DNA of 26,971 nucleotides from Beverwykella pulmonaria (Eukaryota; Ascomycota; Dothideomycetes; Pleosporales; Melanommataceae). The first letter of the stretch is position 1; each line of letters begins with the position of its first letter. The stretch is from positions 643,708 to 670,678 of the forward strand of contig BCHH01000005.1 of the NCBI GenBank assembly GCA_001599595.1, written 5' to 3'. This document shows positions 9,066-20,219 of this stretch, in pieces. The translations under genes were made by a program, and so were the position numbers. The notes beneath the pieces are model-generated. The model ran no database searches. It was not told the DNA's origin and saw only the letters and a program-made list of their open reading frames with translations.

Positions 9066-11718
9066 ATGGCTAATCCCAAGGGCAGCTTCGCCCAGCGCAT
9101 GGCCTCCATGGCCACCACGATCGAAAATTGGGACGACGACGGCGATTTCGACGCCCAGGGCGACCTGTTCGCACACTCCATGTCCACGATCCAGTCGACC
9201 ACCTCATCGCGCGTGTCTGTTCGCTCCGAAAGCAATACTGGCGACGACGACTGGCAGGTGCTGCTGACGCCAAATGACGAACTGTCCACGCTCAATGCCA
9301 TCTCCTCCGCGAAGCACGCCGGCATCCCGATCCCCACGAGCGTGCCCTCGTCAGCACTGCTCGGCGGCTCGATCAAGCGGCTGGGAAAGAAAAAATCAAA
9401 TCGCAAAATTGCCGTCGACGACGACTGGGGCGACGACCTCGAGCTGCCTTCCAATGCGACCGAAGGCCTGAAGCTGAAACTGCCGCCACCGCCGCGCACG
9501 CCCGCGGACGACCAGGACGACTTCGACGACTGGGGCGAAGGCAGCTTGGGCATCCGATTTGGCGGTACGAGACGGGAAGCTCGCGGCGGCCGCAGCTCAT
9601 CCGTGTCTGCGATGAGCCCGAGCATGGGCAGCTGCATGACCCTCGAGAGCGAAGACGACGATTTGACTGGGCTGGTCCTTCCACACCCACACGAACCGCT
9701 CGACTTTAGTGCCCGTCTGGAGAGACTGAAGAAGGCCGAATACCTGACTCCTGATGTCTCGCCTTTACCCCAGCAGAGGCGCGAACCACCGCCCACATCC
9801 GTGCCTACATTGGCACCCGCAGTCGAGTTCACGTCTTCTCCCCCGGCTGCGCAGACAGCGACACCACCCCTCGAGCGCGAACTGTGGGTCGAGCCGAAGC
9901 CCAAACCTGCAGTCGACGAAGAAGACTTCCTTGACGGCCTGGACTTTGGCTCTGGAGAGTCTCTTGACACCCAAAAGCTCACCCTCAACCGCAATGTCGT
10001 TGTCAAGAAGCCAGCACCGAAGAAGCCGGTCGCGCCTCCCGCTGCCCGGCCTGCAACCACCATAACCTTCACCGACAAGCCTACCGCATCTAGGATACCA
10101 AGGCCGCTTCAGTCGACAAGTCGTACCAGACTTACGCCGCTGTACGAATCAGGCGCCCCTACTCAGGCGAGCAATAATCGCCCGATGCCTACGACCACGA
10201 GTGCGCAGCTACTCCGGGCGAAGCGCTCGGCGCCTGTTCTTCGCAACACCTATGGCACTGTCTCGCGACCTCCCATCCCATTCTTACCAGCGGGCAATTC
10301 AAGCTCACAGTCGCATCACGTTATGGCCAGGAGCTCACAGCCCCACCTGCGCCGCGACTCTGATCCGCGTCGACCACAGTCTCCATCCATGAGGTCATAC
10401 TCGCGCATGTCTGCTAGCAACCAACCCGATACTCCCAGTCGCGCCGGAATGCGGAGGGATCTATCCTCTGCCACTCATTCCCGTCAGCCTGTCATTCCTA
10501 AGAAGATTGTACAGCCTCAAGGGCCTAAGAAGGTCTACGGCGATGGTAACGAACTGGAAGGGTTCGATGACCTGCCCACCTCTGCCGCGAAAGAGAAGCA
10601 GTTCGAAAAGGTTCCGCGAAATGTTGCAAGCAACAAAAGTCTCCGGCACCAGACAAGCAATGCCCGCTTGCCTCTACCCGATAGGATGGCCACACCGCTT
10701 CCCCAAACACCCAGAAGCCCCACAAAGATGGAAAGTACACCACGATTTGCACGAGATACGGCAGCAAGCCGGATTGCGCGTGAGCAACGTCTCGCGGGCA
10801 CAAGGTCCCGAGGCGAAGGCCCGATCACACCGACCCATACAAACTGGAAAGCTCAAGTTGCTGCTCGAAGTCCTCATGCTAGCCCGACCGCGCACCGAAA
10901 GCGAGGCTCGTTCCAGAAGCCAACGCTCATAAAGGCAATGTCCCAACCAATACCAAAGAGTGAGTCCACATCTTATGTCATGTACATAGTATATATGCTA
11001 ATTGATACCATCAGATGAAAAGGGCATGATTTACAACCCGTCACTCAATCGCTGGGAAGGGAACGAAGAGGCTCTCGCCCCGTTCTCACACCCTAATACA
11101 TCAACTACCACCCTTGCGCTTACCACAGCGAGTACGCCCACCTTCGCCCCACCAGGCCATCCGTTCAATCACTCGCATGACCGCTCGCAATCTATTTCTC
11201 ACATCGCACTATCCTCGATCCAGAACGCCCAGCGAAACGTCTCGTCACGTGCAGTGAAGATCGCCCCGGCCCCGGTCCCATCCCCCCCACGTCCCGCCCT
11301 AATTTCGCAAATATCAGTGCCGCGTGGGGTGCAGTATGAAGGCCGCATGGTGTTTGACCCTGTCAAGATGACTTGGTTGAAGGCGCCTCGAGTGTCGAAT
11401 GATCCTCGAGCTCCCTCTGTCGACGTGGATGACGAAGAAGATCCTTTCGCCGGCATAGAAGACTTCAAAGACGACCAAAGCACCACTGGAGGAGCTGGCA
11501 ATAGCAATGGAGGTACCCCCAAGGCTGACGACCCCAGTTTTGTCGGCGAAGAGTTTGATCTTGGCCCCAGCTTTATCCGAAGACAGAGAGAGGAGGAGAA
11601 CATCTGGAGACGAAAGACTGAAGCCTGGGTTGGTGGTCTTCGCGACAACGGTGAGAATAAGCACAACGGCTGGAAGTGGGCGATACGAAAGTTCGCCGCG
11701 GAGGCTTCAAGGAGGTAA
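9066..11718 (+). CDS. byr4: Byr4/Bfa1-like regulator of septation (865 aa)
   Basis: In fission yeast Byr4 joins Cdc16 (Bub2 family) to form a two-part GAP that keeps the Spg1/Tem1 GTPase off at the spindle pole body and so restrains septation. Two exons: 9066-10959 and 11015-11718. The 55-base intron has GTGAGT, GCTAAT and CAG signals. The N-terminus has ENWDDDGDFD (20-29), then two more acidic tryptophan motifs (DDDWGDDLELP and DFDDWGEGSLG). A long Ser/Pro/Arg-rich middle follows. The C-terminus has GMIYNPSLNRWEGNE (~635-649), GRMVFDPVKMTWLK and DEEDPFAGIEDF, the conserved Byr4/Bfa1 block. I chose the ATG at 9066 (GCCATGG context) over the open upstream extension from 8868, which is not conserved-looking. 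Confidence 0.87.
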
Positions 11719-12182
11719 TGGAAGGTGGTGTATAATACGCGCGCATTGCATTTACGACCATTTACGACCGCATTGCTGGAGAAGGGGTTCAAAAGTTACA
11801 AAGGCGTTTGCTGCCTTTACGAGATATCCTCCGAGTGTAACGTCAGGCGTTTGGATGATCGCGTCTCACTCTTATGATGGATTTATGATTTATGATGGGC
11901 ATGAAAACATGAGCTACACCGTTCTGGATAGAATTGATGATTTTTCGGTTTGATAGTTTCTTTTCGGGTGTCATGGAGTGAGACTTGAAACGACTTGCTA
12001 ATAGCAATGGTAGGAGCTGACGGTCAGTAGTAATTGTAGAGGCAGTTATATCAGCCGTGTAGTTGATGTGAGGTTGATGGTGATGTGAGATGATTGGTGG
12101 GGTCCCTTGGTGGGGCTGAAAACATTTGAGCGTCGATGTGTGAGGCAACCTCTCTCTTGCACGAAACACCACAACAAACAAC
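11719..12182. other. Short intergenic region
   Basis: Spacer between two genes on the same strand. It should hold the 3' UTR of the Byr4-like gene and the promoter of the WD40 gene. I see no separate feature in it. Confidence 0.6.
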
Positions 12183-13484
12183 ATGTCACGTTCAACAGAC
12201 CCGGGGCACTTTTTCCAGACAACGTAAGTCTGTCCCATGCAGCTACTCTAGTGTCCTGTAGCTGATTCTATCCCTAGATCGTACCTCGACGAATCAGCAC
12301 GCAAAGCGTCGAAATCTAAAAATACGAGGGGCAACCCCGTCGTGCTGCCCTCCAAGATCCTTGCTGTCGCCTCAGATCCCACAGATGAGGGGCAGATCTA
12401 CGTTGCCGAAGCCGCCGGAAATGTGAAGAGGATCAAGCTTGAAGTTGGTCAGACAGCTGTCCCTCCCTCTGCAGCCAGGCATTCATACGAGTAGTCCTAG
12501 TAGACGCACAGTTGCTGACTCTGTATTTTACTGCAGGACAGTAGCATATCCGCAACCTTCTCGGGCCCCGCCGCGCCTCTTACCTCCGTCACCGTCTCTT
12601 CACAATTGAAGACTGTTTTTGCTGGATGCTGGGATAAGTCGATTTGGTCATGGTCGACTACTACACGGAGGCCTGGCCGGAGGTTTCAGGGGCATAGCGA
12701 TTTCGTGAAGGCAGTGCTTGTCTTCACACTACAAGGAAAAGAGATTCTGGTCTCGGGGTCGGCGGACGCAACAATTATTGTATGGAATGTTACGACAGGA
12801 GAGAAACTGCACACACTAAAGGGACATACGAGAGGAGTTCTCACCCTGGCACTTGATCCTGCCGACTACGAGGCCAACAAGGATTCGGTCACCATCTTCA
12901 GCGCTGGAAGTGACAGGGAAATACGGCTTTGGACTATTAGTCTGTCCTCCGCATTCGAGATTGCGGATACGCCGGACTCGCCTTCGCCAATTATCGCCCA
13001 CGAAACGAGCATTGACTCCATCTATTTCGACTCCGACGGCGATTTATGGACAGCCTCTGCAGACAAGTCCGCCCAGTGCCTTTCACGAGGCAGGAAATGG
13101 GAGGAAGACACCAAACTCGAGCACCCGGACTTCGTGCGCGACGTCGTTGTAGACGAAGATGGCGGATGGGTGGTCACAGCTTGCAGAGACGAGGAGGTCA
13201 GAGTTTGGGACAAGTCCAGTGGGAAGTTGCACCATGTTTTTGCAGGGCACTTTGAAGAAGTCACCGGGCTAGTATTGCTTCCTGGCCAGAAGGTTGTCAG
13301 TGTGAGTATCGATGCTACGGTCAGGCAATGGAGCTTAAAGGCGGCGGATTTGGCGCGGGCTATCAAGGAGGCCGAAGACGAGAAGCTGGGGGAGACAAAG
13401 GAGAAGGAGCTGGACAAGAAGGGGGGTATTTTGACGGCGGAGGAGGAAGCGGAGCTTGCTGAGTTGATGGAGGATAGCGAGTAG
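12183..13484 (+). CDS. WD40 beta-propeller protein (384 aa)
   Basis: Three exons: 12183-12223, 12278-12443 and 12537-13484, in frame throughout. Intron 1 (54 bases) is standard. Intron 2 (93 bases) uses a weak GTTGGT donor, the only one nearby that keeps the frame. Six or seven WD40 blades are visible, with endings such as KSIWSW, TIIVWN, EIRLWT, EEVRVWD and TVRQWS, each preceded by GH or similar. The family makes ring-shaped interaction platforms; the partner cannot be told from sequence. The tail is charged and helical and ends in EEEAELAELMEDSE, which may be a peptide anchor. No F-box, lipid-binding or catalytic domain is seen. A GTP-ase or kinase scaffold role is not excluded. Confidence 0.85.
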
Positions 13485-13849
13485 GTGTTCGAAATGCTGT
13501 TCTTTCGAGTGTATGAAGGATTCAGTAACCAATTTTGGAATATCTGCCTGCCGCACCTTCTGGAATGTCAAAAAGCCTGTTGGCAGATACAGTCGGTCGA
13601 GATAGTAGGGTTTGCAAAACTGGCTTGATCTTCATGGTCTTTTGCTAGAATCTGTTACCATATTACTTACCAGAAAAGCTCCTTCGTACTTCCATATGCA
13701 GTAAGCAATTGTATGTCTACTCGTTCCTCTCATCTCTTCTTACCTCTCTACCTCTACCACACCGCCGTTTAGACGCTAGGCTTAAGGTGGTAGCTGCACC
13801 TGACCCCGCGTTGATAGCAATATTAAGCGAGCACCCCGCCATACGAACT

Positions 13850-13856
13850 TATAAAA
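13850..13856 (+). promoter_or_regulatory. TATA box of a possible transcript
   Basis: TATAAAA lies 30 bases upstream of a CT-rich tract (13886-13959), the usual order of TATA and initiation zone in a fungal RNA polymerase II promoter. No plausible protein frame follows, so the product may be non-coding. Confidence 0.45.
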
Positions 13857-13885
13857 CCGGTAGACCCCGCCCCAGCCTCGGCCTA

Positions 13886-13959
13886 CTCTTCTCTTCCTCT
13901 CTTCACCTTGTTGTCATCGTCACTCTTCTCTTCCTCTCTTTATCTTGTTGTCATCGTCA
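13886..13959 (+). repeat. 37-bp tandem duplication, pyrimidine-rich
   Basis: Copies at 13886-13922 and 13923-13959 differ at two positions only, both C in the first and T in the second. The unit is CT-rich and ends in TTGTTGTCATCGTCA. Confidence 0.9.
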
Positions 13960-14028
13960 CTCTTGTTGTTGCACTCGAACACCATGCCGTGGACCGCCAC
14001 GCAGCACTGCCGTACTTAACCGGCATTC

Positions 14029-14485
14029 TTGACAGGCCACCAGGTCGTTTCCGCAGAGAAAGGCCGTCTGAGCAGGGGTTACCCCGAGACTGGGAGAGAG
14101 GCACTCCGCTATGCGGGGTCTTTCTTTTGGTGGAGAGATGCCAACAGATATTGAGCTCACGCTCTGACAGGCCGCGAGGTCCTTGGCGATGAACTCAGAC
14201 GCACCCTATCCCTCTCGCGACGAGCCGCCTTGCCGAGGCGGCTACAAAGTGAACTTGCCTCCAAGCCGTCTTCCGGGTTCTCCCGTTCTCTCCTTGTTGC
14301 GCACTGGCTTCTGTGAGTGCTTGGGACGTCTGAGTAGGGGTTGCCCCGTCACTGAGAGAGGAGTCTTTTTTGCGAAGCCCAAAGACTATTCTCGGAGGAA
14401 CAAGCCATCCGATATGGAGGTGCCGCTGCTTGCATGCACTCTCTGACAGGCCGAAAGGTCCTTGGCATGTTTTGCTCAGACACAC
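14029..14485 (+). ncRNA. Candidate structured RNA with repeated hairpins
   Basis: A module is repeated with divergence. The hairpin GGCC-loop-GGTC occurs at 14035-14046, 14170-14181 and 14449-14460 with loops ACCA, GCGA and GAAA; the last two are GNRA tetraloops in the + sense. GTCTGAG-Y-AGGGGTT-R-CCCC occurs at 14066 and 14328 (18 of 20 identical). CTCAGAC at 14194 and 14475 can pair with it. Other stems are AGCCGCCT/AGGCGGCT (14223-14243), ACTCCGC/GCGGGGT (14103-14119) and AGTCTTT/AAAGACT (14362-14387). The last two occupy the same place in their units with different sequence. No known RNA family is recognised. A decayed DNA repeat is the alternative. Confidence 0.35.
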
Positions 14486-15958
14486 CCATTCACCTTCAGG
14501 GCCAGGAAATCCTTCTGCCACTGCCGTGTCGGGGGGCGCGCTTGTGCTTGTGGGTTAATCGCTCCACTGGTTCTTTTCCTCCTTCCTCTCGTACTTGAAT
14601 CGCAACCGGAACGCCGTCGTCTCATCATTTCGTCGGAACGAACATACTTGGAGAAATCGGGTCGGGCGAAAGCTGGTAGACCGCAAGAGGAGGGCGGGCG
14701 GCAGAAGTCGGACTCTTGCGCCTCCACGTGGTGCCGCCTGGATAGTATCTCGCAAGATATGAACTAGATGCAAGAGACGCACTCGCTGTGTAAGATTTCT
14801 TCTGCCTCTTTTATCACCTACCGCACTCTCTGTTGCAAATATGCTCCCTAGGCCCCTCGTTTCGTCCCTCTAGTAAGCGTAAATATGTAATTTTGGGTCT
14901 TTTGGGTCTGTTGGGAGTCATGAGAGGATCATTTTTGTAGCCAAATGTTACGAGCCTTAATCAATTGAGATGGTTGCGTCTTTGCGAACCGGCCACGCAC
15001 ATTTTCATAAATCTTCCAGTAACTAGGTTATTTCTTTTTGTGGAGCTGGTTCTTGGTTCCAAGCTTTTGCTCTTGATCGTATTGTGTGGAGACCAAGAGG
15101 GCTAAGGAAGAAAGACGTACATTCTTCTATGCATCAGCTACATTTGGTACCGGAGATGTGAAGACACTGAGAAAACGTGTGGGAAGCGGTGAGTAACACG
15201 TCGTTTGTCGTTCAACCAACGCCGTGTCGGTGAGACAGATGCGCGAGACAATTTCTTCATTTTGCGTAAAACCTTTCAAGTATTTACTCCGTCCAAGATT
15301 GCTTCCTTCTTAGATTTTGTCTCGCGTGATGATGGCTTGATTCTCAGAATACCGATAGTACTCCTTTTAATGAGGTGACTAATTGCTTGGGATGAGACTC
15401 GTGTATATTAGTAACAACGTCTATATCCAGTAAAAGGATGCAAAATATGATATGTAAGATTTAAATTACCTACAATTGGTTCTCGTACGAATCAGTTCTC
15501 ACCCACGTGTCTTCATAACTTGGGAAATCTTCGACACCCCTACGATAGAGCTAGGCCCAAACGAGCACGCTTTACAATAGTGACATTATCATCATTATTT
15601 CTCATGCGGAATCTTTACCGCACGAGCAGGGCTGCATCTTCAAGTTCTTGTGTCTTAAAAGTGTTTTGGAGACAAGAAGATTGAAAGGTTTCATTGTGTC
15701 TCAAATCTTTGAGACGGTGCCAATGAGTAGTTAGACTGGAATGTGAAAACGCGGGGCTCTAGACATAAGCGGTAAGCAGACAATTTATACCTTGCTGACC
15801 GACATCTCCACCTGCTGCAAGTAAGACCAGTTATGAAAGTGCTATGCTTGGTATTTTAGGAGTAGAAAAGAACTCCATACCCGTAAGATAGAATCAGAAA
15901 CTGGTCTGAATCCTGCTCCAAAAGTACTCAACACATCCACACATACCTTACCTCGCTC

Positions 15959-16958
15959 ATGTCATCCTCCATCCCTTCCACCGGGAAAATACCTCTCGAT
16001 GTCCCCACCGCCGGCGTCCCCTGCCACACCTGGTACACTGTCATTGGCGACCTCAAAGCCTCCCTTCCCCCTCTAATCGCCATCCACGGCGGTCCCGGAG
16101 GGGGCCACGAATACCTCCTCTCGCTCTCTGACCTGCACACCAAATACGGCATCCCCGTGATCTTTTATGACCAGCTCGGCTGCGGCCAATCCACGCCTCT
16201 GCCCGCCAAAGCTGGCGACGAGGAATTCTGGACTGTGGATCTCTTCATCCGTGAACTTGATACTTTGATTGATTTCTTTGGCCTAAGGGAATCAGGGTAC
16301 TACATTCTCGGCCAGTCTTGGGGCGGCATGCTCGCGGGCGATTATGCAGCCACGCAGCCAAAGGGACTAATGAAAGTGATTCTGGCGGATGCGCCCGCGA
16401 GCAGTCCGCTTATGGAGCGCGGGATGCAATCATTGATCAAGGAGTTGCCGGAACAGACCCAGAAGGATATTGATGAGTGCCAGAGGGAGGGGGACTTCGA
16501 TAGCGAGAGATACAAGGACGCGTGTATGGTGTTTTACAAACGGCATTTGTGCCGGATGGAGACGTGGCCGGGGGAGTTTTTGACCAGCATGGGGCACCTC
16601 GAGGATGATCCTACAGTGTATCGAACCATGTACGTAATTTCTTACCCCTCTTTTCAGAGATCCAAACTTTTAATATTAAAAAATTCTGACTTTGAGTAGG
16701 TACGGCCCCTCGGAATTCTACGCCACAGGCCCGCTCAAGTACTGGGATGGCTCCAAAAGAGCACACAAAATCAACGTAGAAACTCTGCTTATTAATGGTC
16801 GGTACGACGAGGTTACGGATTTATCGGTCGCGCCGTGGTTTAGGGAGATTGGTAAGGTGAAGTGGGTTGTTATGGAGGGGTCGAGTCATATTCCGCATTG
16901 GGAGGAGAGGGCGAGGTATATGGAAATTGTGGGGGATTTTTTGGGGCTGGGGAAATAA
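15959..16958 (+). CDS. Proline iminopeptidase-type alpha/beta hydrolase (309 aa)
   Basis: The family (peptidase S33) removes N-terminal proline from peptides, though fungal members often act on other amides or esters. Exons 15959-16629 and 16700-16958 flank a 70-base intron with GTACGT, CTGAC and TAG signals. The oxyanion motif HGGPGG is at 43-48. The nucleophile elbow GQSWGG puts Ser at 120. Asp260 in NGRYDE and His287 in SSHIP complete the triad. The length is typical, no signal peptide is seen and the product is probably cytosolic. All catalytic residues are present, so it should be active. Neighbours do not suggest a pathway. Confidence 0.9.
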
Positions 16959-17236
16959 GAATGTAGGGAACATGTGGTTTAATGAGGATTTAAGAAGCGA
17001 GACTAGTCATAAAGGGAGTAAGGTCTATGTACATGACACCAAGTCTCCTGGTCCTGCTTCTCATAGAATGCCAACCTAACCTCGATCTTAGAAGAAAGAG
17101 TCTTAGCATACCACCATTAGAAAAGTATTGAGATATTCTAGTTATATAGCTCTCTGTGCTTTTCCTTGACTGTTTATTACAGTGCTACCTCCCTTATCTG
17201 CCTCATCTCTCTAATTCTTTTCGCTGATGCTCGATG
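16959..17236. other. Spacer between convergent sequences
   Basis: It contains the 3' UTR of the hydrolase gene and, on the other strand, of the RPB11-like sequence. Nothing else is seen. Confidence 0.5.
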
Positions 17237-17569
17237 TCACTTATATCCTAAGCTACTCTGTTGTAAAACTTTCCTCAATCGATCAAGGTTTCCCACATCA
17301 TCCTGACAGCTTTGAATTGCCGCTTCTCTGGGTGTTATTAAGCCGTCCATCGTAACTCTCAGTTCGAAGGTCGCGAAGAGTGGATGCGGGTGTCTGTACA
17401 TCGAAGAGACAATATAATTATATTTGTGTAGTCGTCGTGAAATCAGGTTGCGGAGCGCATGACCTTCTTTATTAAATGTGAAGACACATGTATTCAGAAT
17501 GGGACTGGTCTCCACTTCCACCCTCTTCTTGCCGTCATTTCGGAGGAAGCTTTCTCGTGTCCTGTTCCC
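17237..17569 (-). pseudogene. RPB11-like RNA polymerase II subunit copy without start codon
   Basis: RPB11 pairs with RPB3 in the assembly core of RNA polymerase II. The frame gives about 110 residues that line up with nearly the whole family: ESFLRNDGKKRVEVE, then FTFNKEGHALRNLI (the family has NKEDHTLGN), then RHPHPLFATFELRV and ITPREAAIQSCQ. The conserved Asp and Gly of the NKEDHTLGN block are changed. No ATG occurs in this frame before the core; an in-frame TAG stands at 17584. No intron is needed. It is therefore a diverged, start-less, possibly processed copy. An undetected 5' exon, spliced at the CCCAG near 17577, is the alternative. The essential RPB11 gene is presumably elsewhere. 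Confidence 0.6.
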
Positions 17570-18111
17570 TTTAACTGGGACCTACTCCGTGCAGAAGTAG
17601 TGGAATCATCTCCATCTTTGACTTCGCTGATGATAGCTTCCGGGGTTACTGTGATGTGGAGTAGGCAAGACTACATCCAAAATTTCTATGGAGCCGGGTC
17701 TTCTCTATTGGGGTGCCGTATTAGATTGGTTGATGATATCACTATAATAGGAGGCATCAAATAAAGTCACAACAGAAGAAATAGTGGGCTTTTAAGACAC
17801 TTCTATTATGCGCCAAAACACTCTTTTGTTCATATTTTACCATAATCTGTGAGCATTTTCTTGCCTGATGTGATAAGTATTATTCATAGTCGGCAAGTAG
17901 TGTACTGAGTAAGCAAGATGAGGAAAGACAACTATCTGTAAGTTGTGCTTCTTTTGTGGAGAGAAGAGTTTGAATTGACTTCCTAGTTGATACAACGGCA
18001 ATATGACGTGGGCACAATGGAAGATACCACCGAGCTACCCCCACTGTGCCGTCACATGCGAACGTCACCCTCATGAGCCATCACACATAGTTCACAAGCA
18101 CATGGCCCCAT
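17570..18111. other. Intergenic region
   Basis: It lies upstream of the RPB11-like sequence and downstream of the dehydrogenase gene. An AATAAA occurs at 17760 on the + strand. I see no gene or repeat. Confidence 0.5.
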
Positions 18112-19177
18112 CTAACTCTCAAAAGCATGCCCCGGCGGCCCCAGATCCGCTTTCAAGAACTTCGTATGCAACAGACCCTTCTCCTTAATCTCCTTTCCAT
18201 GCTCCTCCATCTCCTCCACATCCCAATGCGCATTGACCCACCCACCTTTTAAATAATCTGCCCTCTCCGTGCTCAGATATAAGGTCGTTCCTCCAACTAG
18301 CTCCATCGTATCGATGGCAATCGGGATGAATTGCTTAGGCATGTCACGTGTTTTGACGACGCCGGGAGCGAGAGAGAAGGCGCGGATGGACGGGTACTCC
18401 GCGTTGAGGTACTCAATGAGGCGCGCGTTGGACATTTTGGCTGTGGAATATGCTGACTCACCGGGGAACGTGACGCCTGCTGCGCCAGAGGAAAGGCTTA
18501 TTATTGTTCCAGTTGGGGAAGAGGGGTTAAAGGTGGTGAGGTAGGCGTGGACAGGGAGGAATGTGCCTTTGAAGTTGAGTTCCTGAAGTAAATGTCAGGT
18601 CAGGGAGATGTAGAGATGGTATATGAGACTTACTATATCGCCCCACCAATCCTCTGCCTTCATCTCTCCCATCTTCAGACCGCTGCCAGGGTGTTTCATC
18701 CCACCAACATTGCAAATAAGAACGTCGAGGTTCTCAACCTCAGTCCTGATCTTTTTGAAGAGATTGGCGACGGCGTCTTGGTCAGTGACGTTGCAGGTAA
18801 ATGCCAGCACCTTAGACTCCGGGGCTACTTTCTTGAGTTCTTCAGCAGTATCTTTCAAAGTCTCTTCAGTTCGACCAGTGATGATGATCGCCGAGGCTCC
18901 AGCTGCTGCCCAGCACAGCGCAATGCCCTTCTTGACGTCAGCCCCATCGTACAGAATGCTAAACGATATTACGTATGCTACTAACCTTCCCAATTCCACG
19001 ACCACCACCAGTAATCAGAACTCTCTTCCCAACAGCAGAGTTGCGTGGATTCTTCGCATCAATCGCAGGATACACGTCCCGATGAAAGGACTTTGTGAAC
19101 TGTAGTAATTTGGGGATCGCGTCTGGGTCGCCTCCGAAAAGCCTTGCGAGATCGACAGGGGGTGGTGCATCAGCCAT
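18112..19177 (-). CDS. Short-chain dehydrogenase/reductase (318 aa)
   Basis: A classical SDR that would oxidise or reduce a carbonyl/alcohol using NAD(P)(H). Three exons: 19177-18986, 18927-18634 and 18582-18112. Both introns (58 and 51 bases) fall between codons and have CTGAC branch points. The cofactor motif TGGGRGIG is at ~56-63, CNVTD and ICNVGG follow, then catalytic Asn165, Ser194, Tyr207 and Lys211 (AYSTAK). All four are present. The ITGR after the second strand suggests NADP preference by family rule. An N-terminal extension of about 50 residues precedes the fold, and the C-terminus carries a substrate-loop section. The substrate is unknown. Confidence 0.9.
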
Positions 19178-20219
19178 TTCGAGTATAGTTACGCCAGTCT
19201 TGAAATTGGCAAAATCTTGAATTGTGCGAAGGCTTCAAATTTCTGTGTAACAGAGAGTAGGATGCAGGTACCATCTGACTTATACTGGCTAGCATTCGTA
19301 AGCATTCCTTCGTGTTTGAATCAGCCAAGGGATCAACAGTAAGACCATAGAAAGAAGGAATGAGGCTTCCATTGGATCTCCTTCGCAAGATGCACGCTTG
19401 CCTAGCCTATTCTAGGAAAAGTCGCGAAGCAGTTCCAAGTGCATCCGTACCTTTTCCGATCAGGACGCCGAAATTAAAGCTCAGAAGATTACATCATAGA
19501 GTATCTTGTTGCCTCTTGTCTGGTTCGTTAATATGTGCAAGGGTGCGGGGCATAGCGGAGTTAAGGGATTTAAAGGTTAGGTGGTAGTTACGGACGTAAC
19601 GGACTGTCTCATGGAGGTATCGTATATAGCGAGTAACTCTACTTCTAGAATAGTATCTTGTAGGTTCAGTTTACAGAGCTTGGACCAAGAGAAAGGTACT
19701 AAGGAGTGCAAATACCTGTGGGTGTGACCTACATTTTAGCTACGTATTCACTGTAATGGGATGGAAGAAGCTCAAATAATAAGCATTGTATCCTAATGAA
19801 CTAACAGGAGGAAGTATGAAGACGAAGGATCTACACAACCAGGTCCCACATAAGCCCCTTCCTCCCTGTATTCGTACGGTAGCAGGATTTGTGGTGAGTG
19901 CGTTAAGCACCCACTGTCCAAAAAGTCTCTTTATATTTCCTACACTAGCCCTATTTCTCTACCTCATCCTTTAATTGCTAACGCGAGGGACTAGAGAGCA
20001 AAGTTCTCCATCCTCTTATTAGCAATCTATTTGGTTTCTGTACGTAGGCTGTTAATTCCTTCGATATTTTAAATCAATTATTGTTAACAAGATTGACTTC
20101 TGGCTCCCATGTAACTTCCTTATACCTTCCTATTTAACTTTAAACTAGGCGATGTTGTTTTGCACACTAGTCTAGTATCTCTTTAACAACATATTCTAAG
20201 TAAGGGAATTCTTAATCTA

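Larger units (their letters stand above)
13485..15958. other. 2.5 kb intergenic region with a possible RNA gene
   Basis: No protein gene is supported. The first part holds a TATA box and a pyrimidine-rich tandem duplication, followed by GC-rich repeats with hairpins (described separately). From about 14780 to 15958 the DNA is AT-richer and shows only a perfect 8-bp inverted repeat, GTCTCAAA/TTTGAGAC, at 15698-15715 and the promoter of the gene at 15959. Confidence 0.6.

Noticed and set aside
8987..10078. 363-codon minus-strand frame opposite Byr4
   Set aside because: It is a serine-rich shadow of the real gene's codon bias on the other strand.
13908..14767. Small open frames in the repeat/hairpin region
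   Set aside because: They start at non-ATG codons or lie across the hairpins, and the repeat copies are in different frames, so DNA or RNA and not protein is conserved.
13850..15900. Telomerase RNA
   Set aside because: I found no TAACCCTAA-type template on either strand in this interval.
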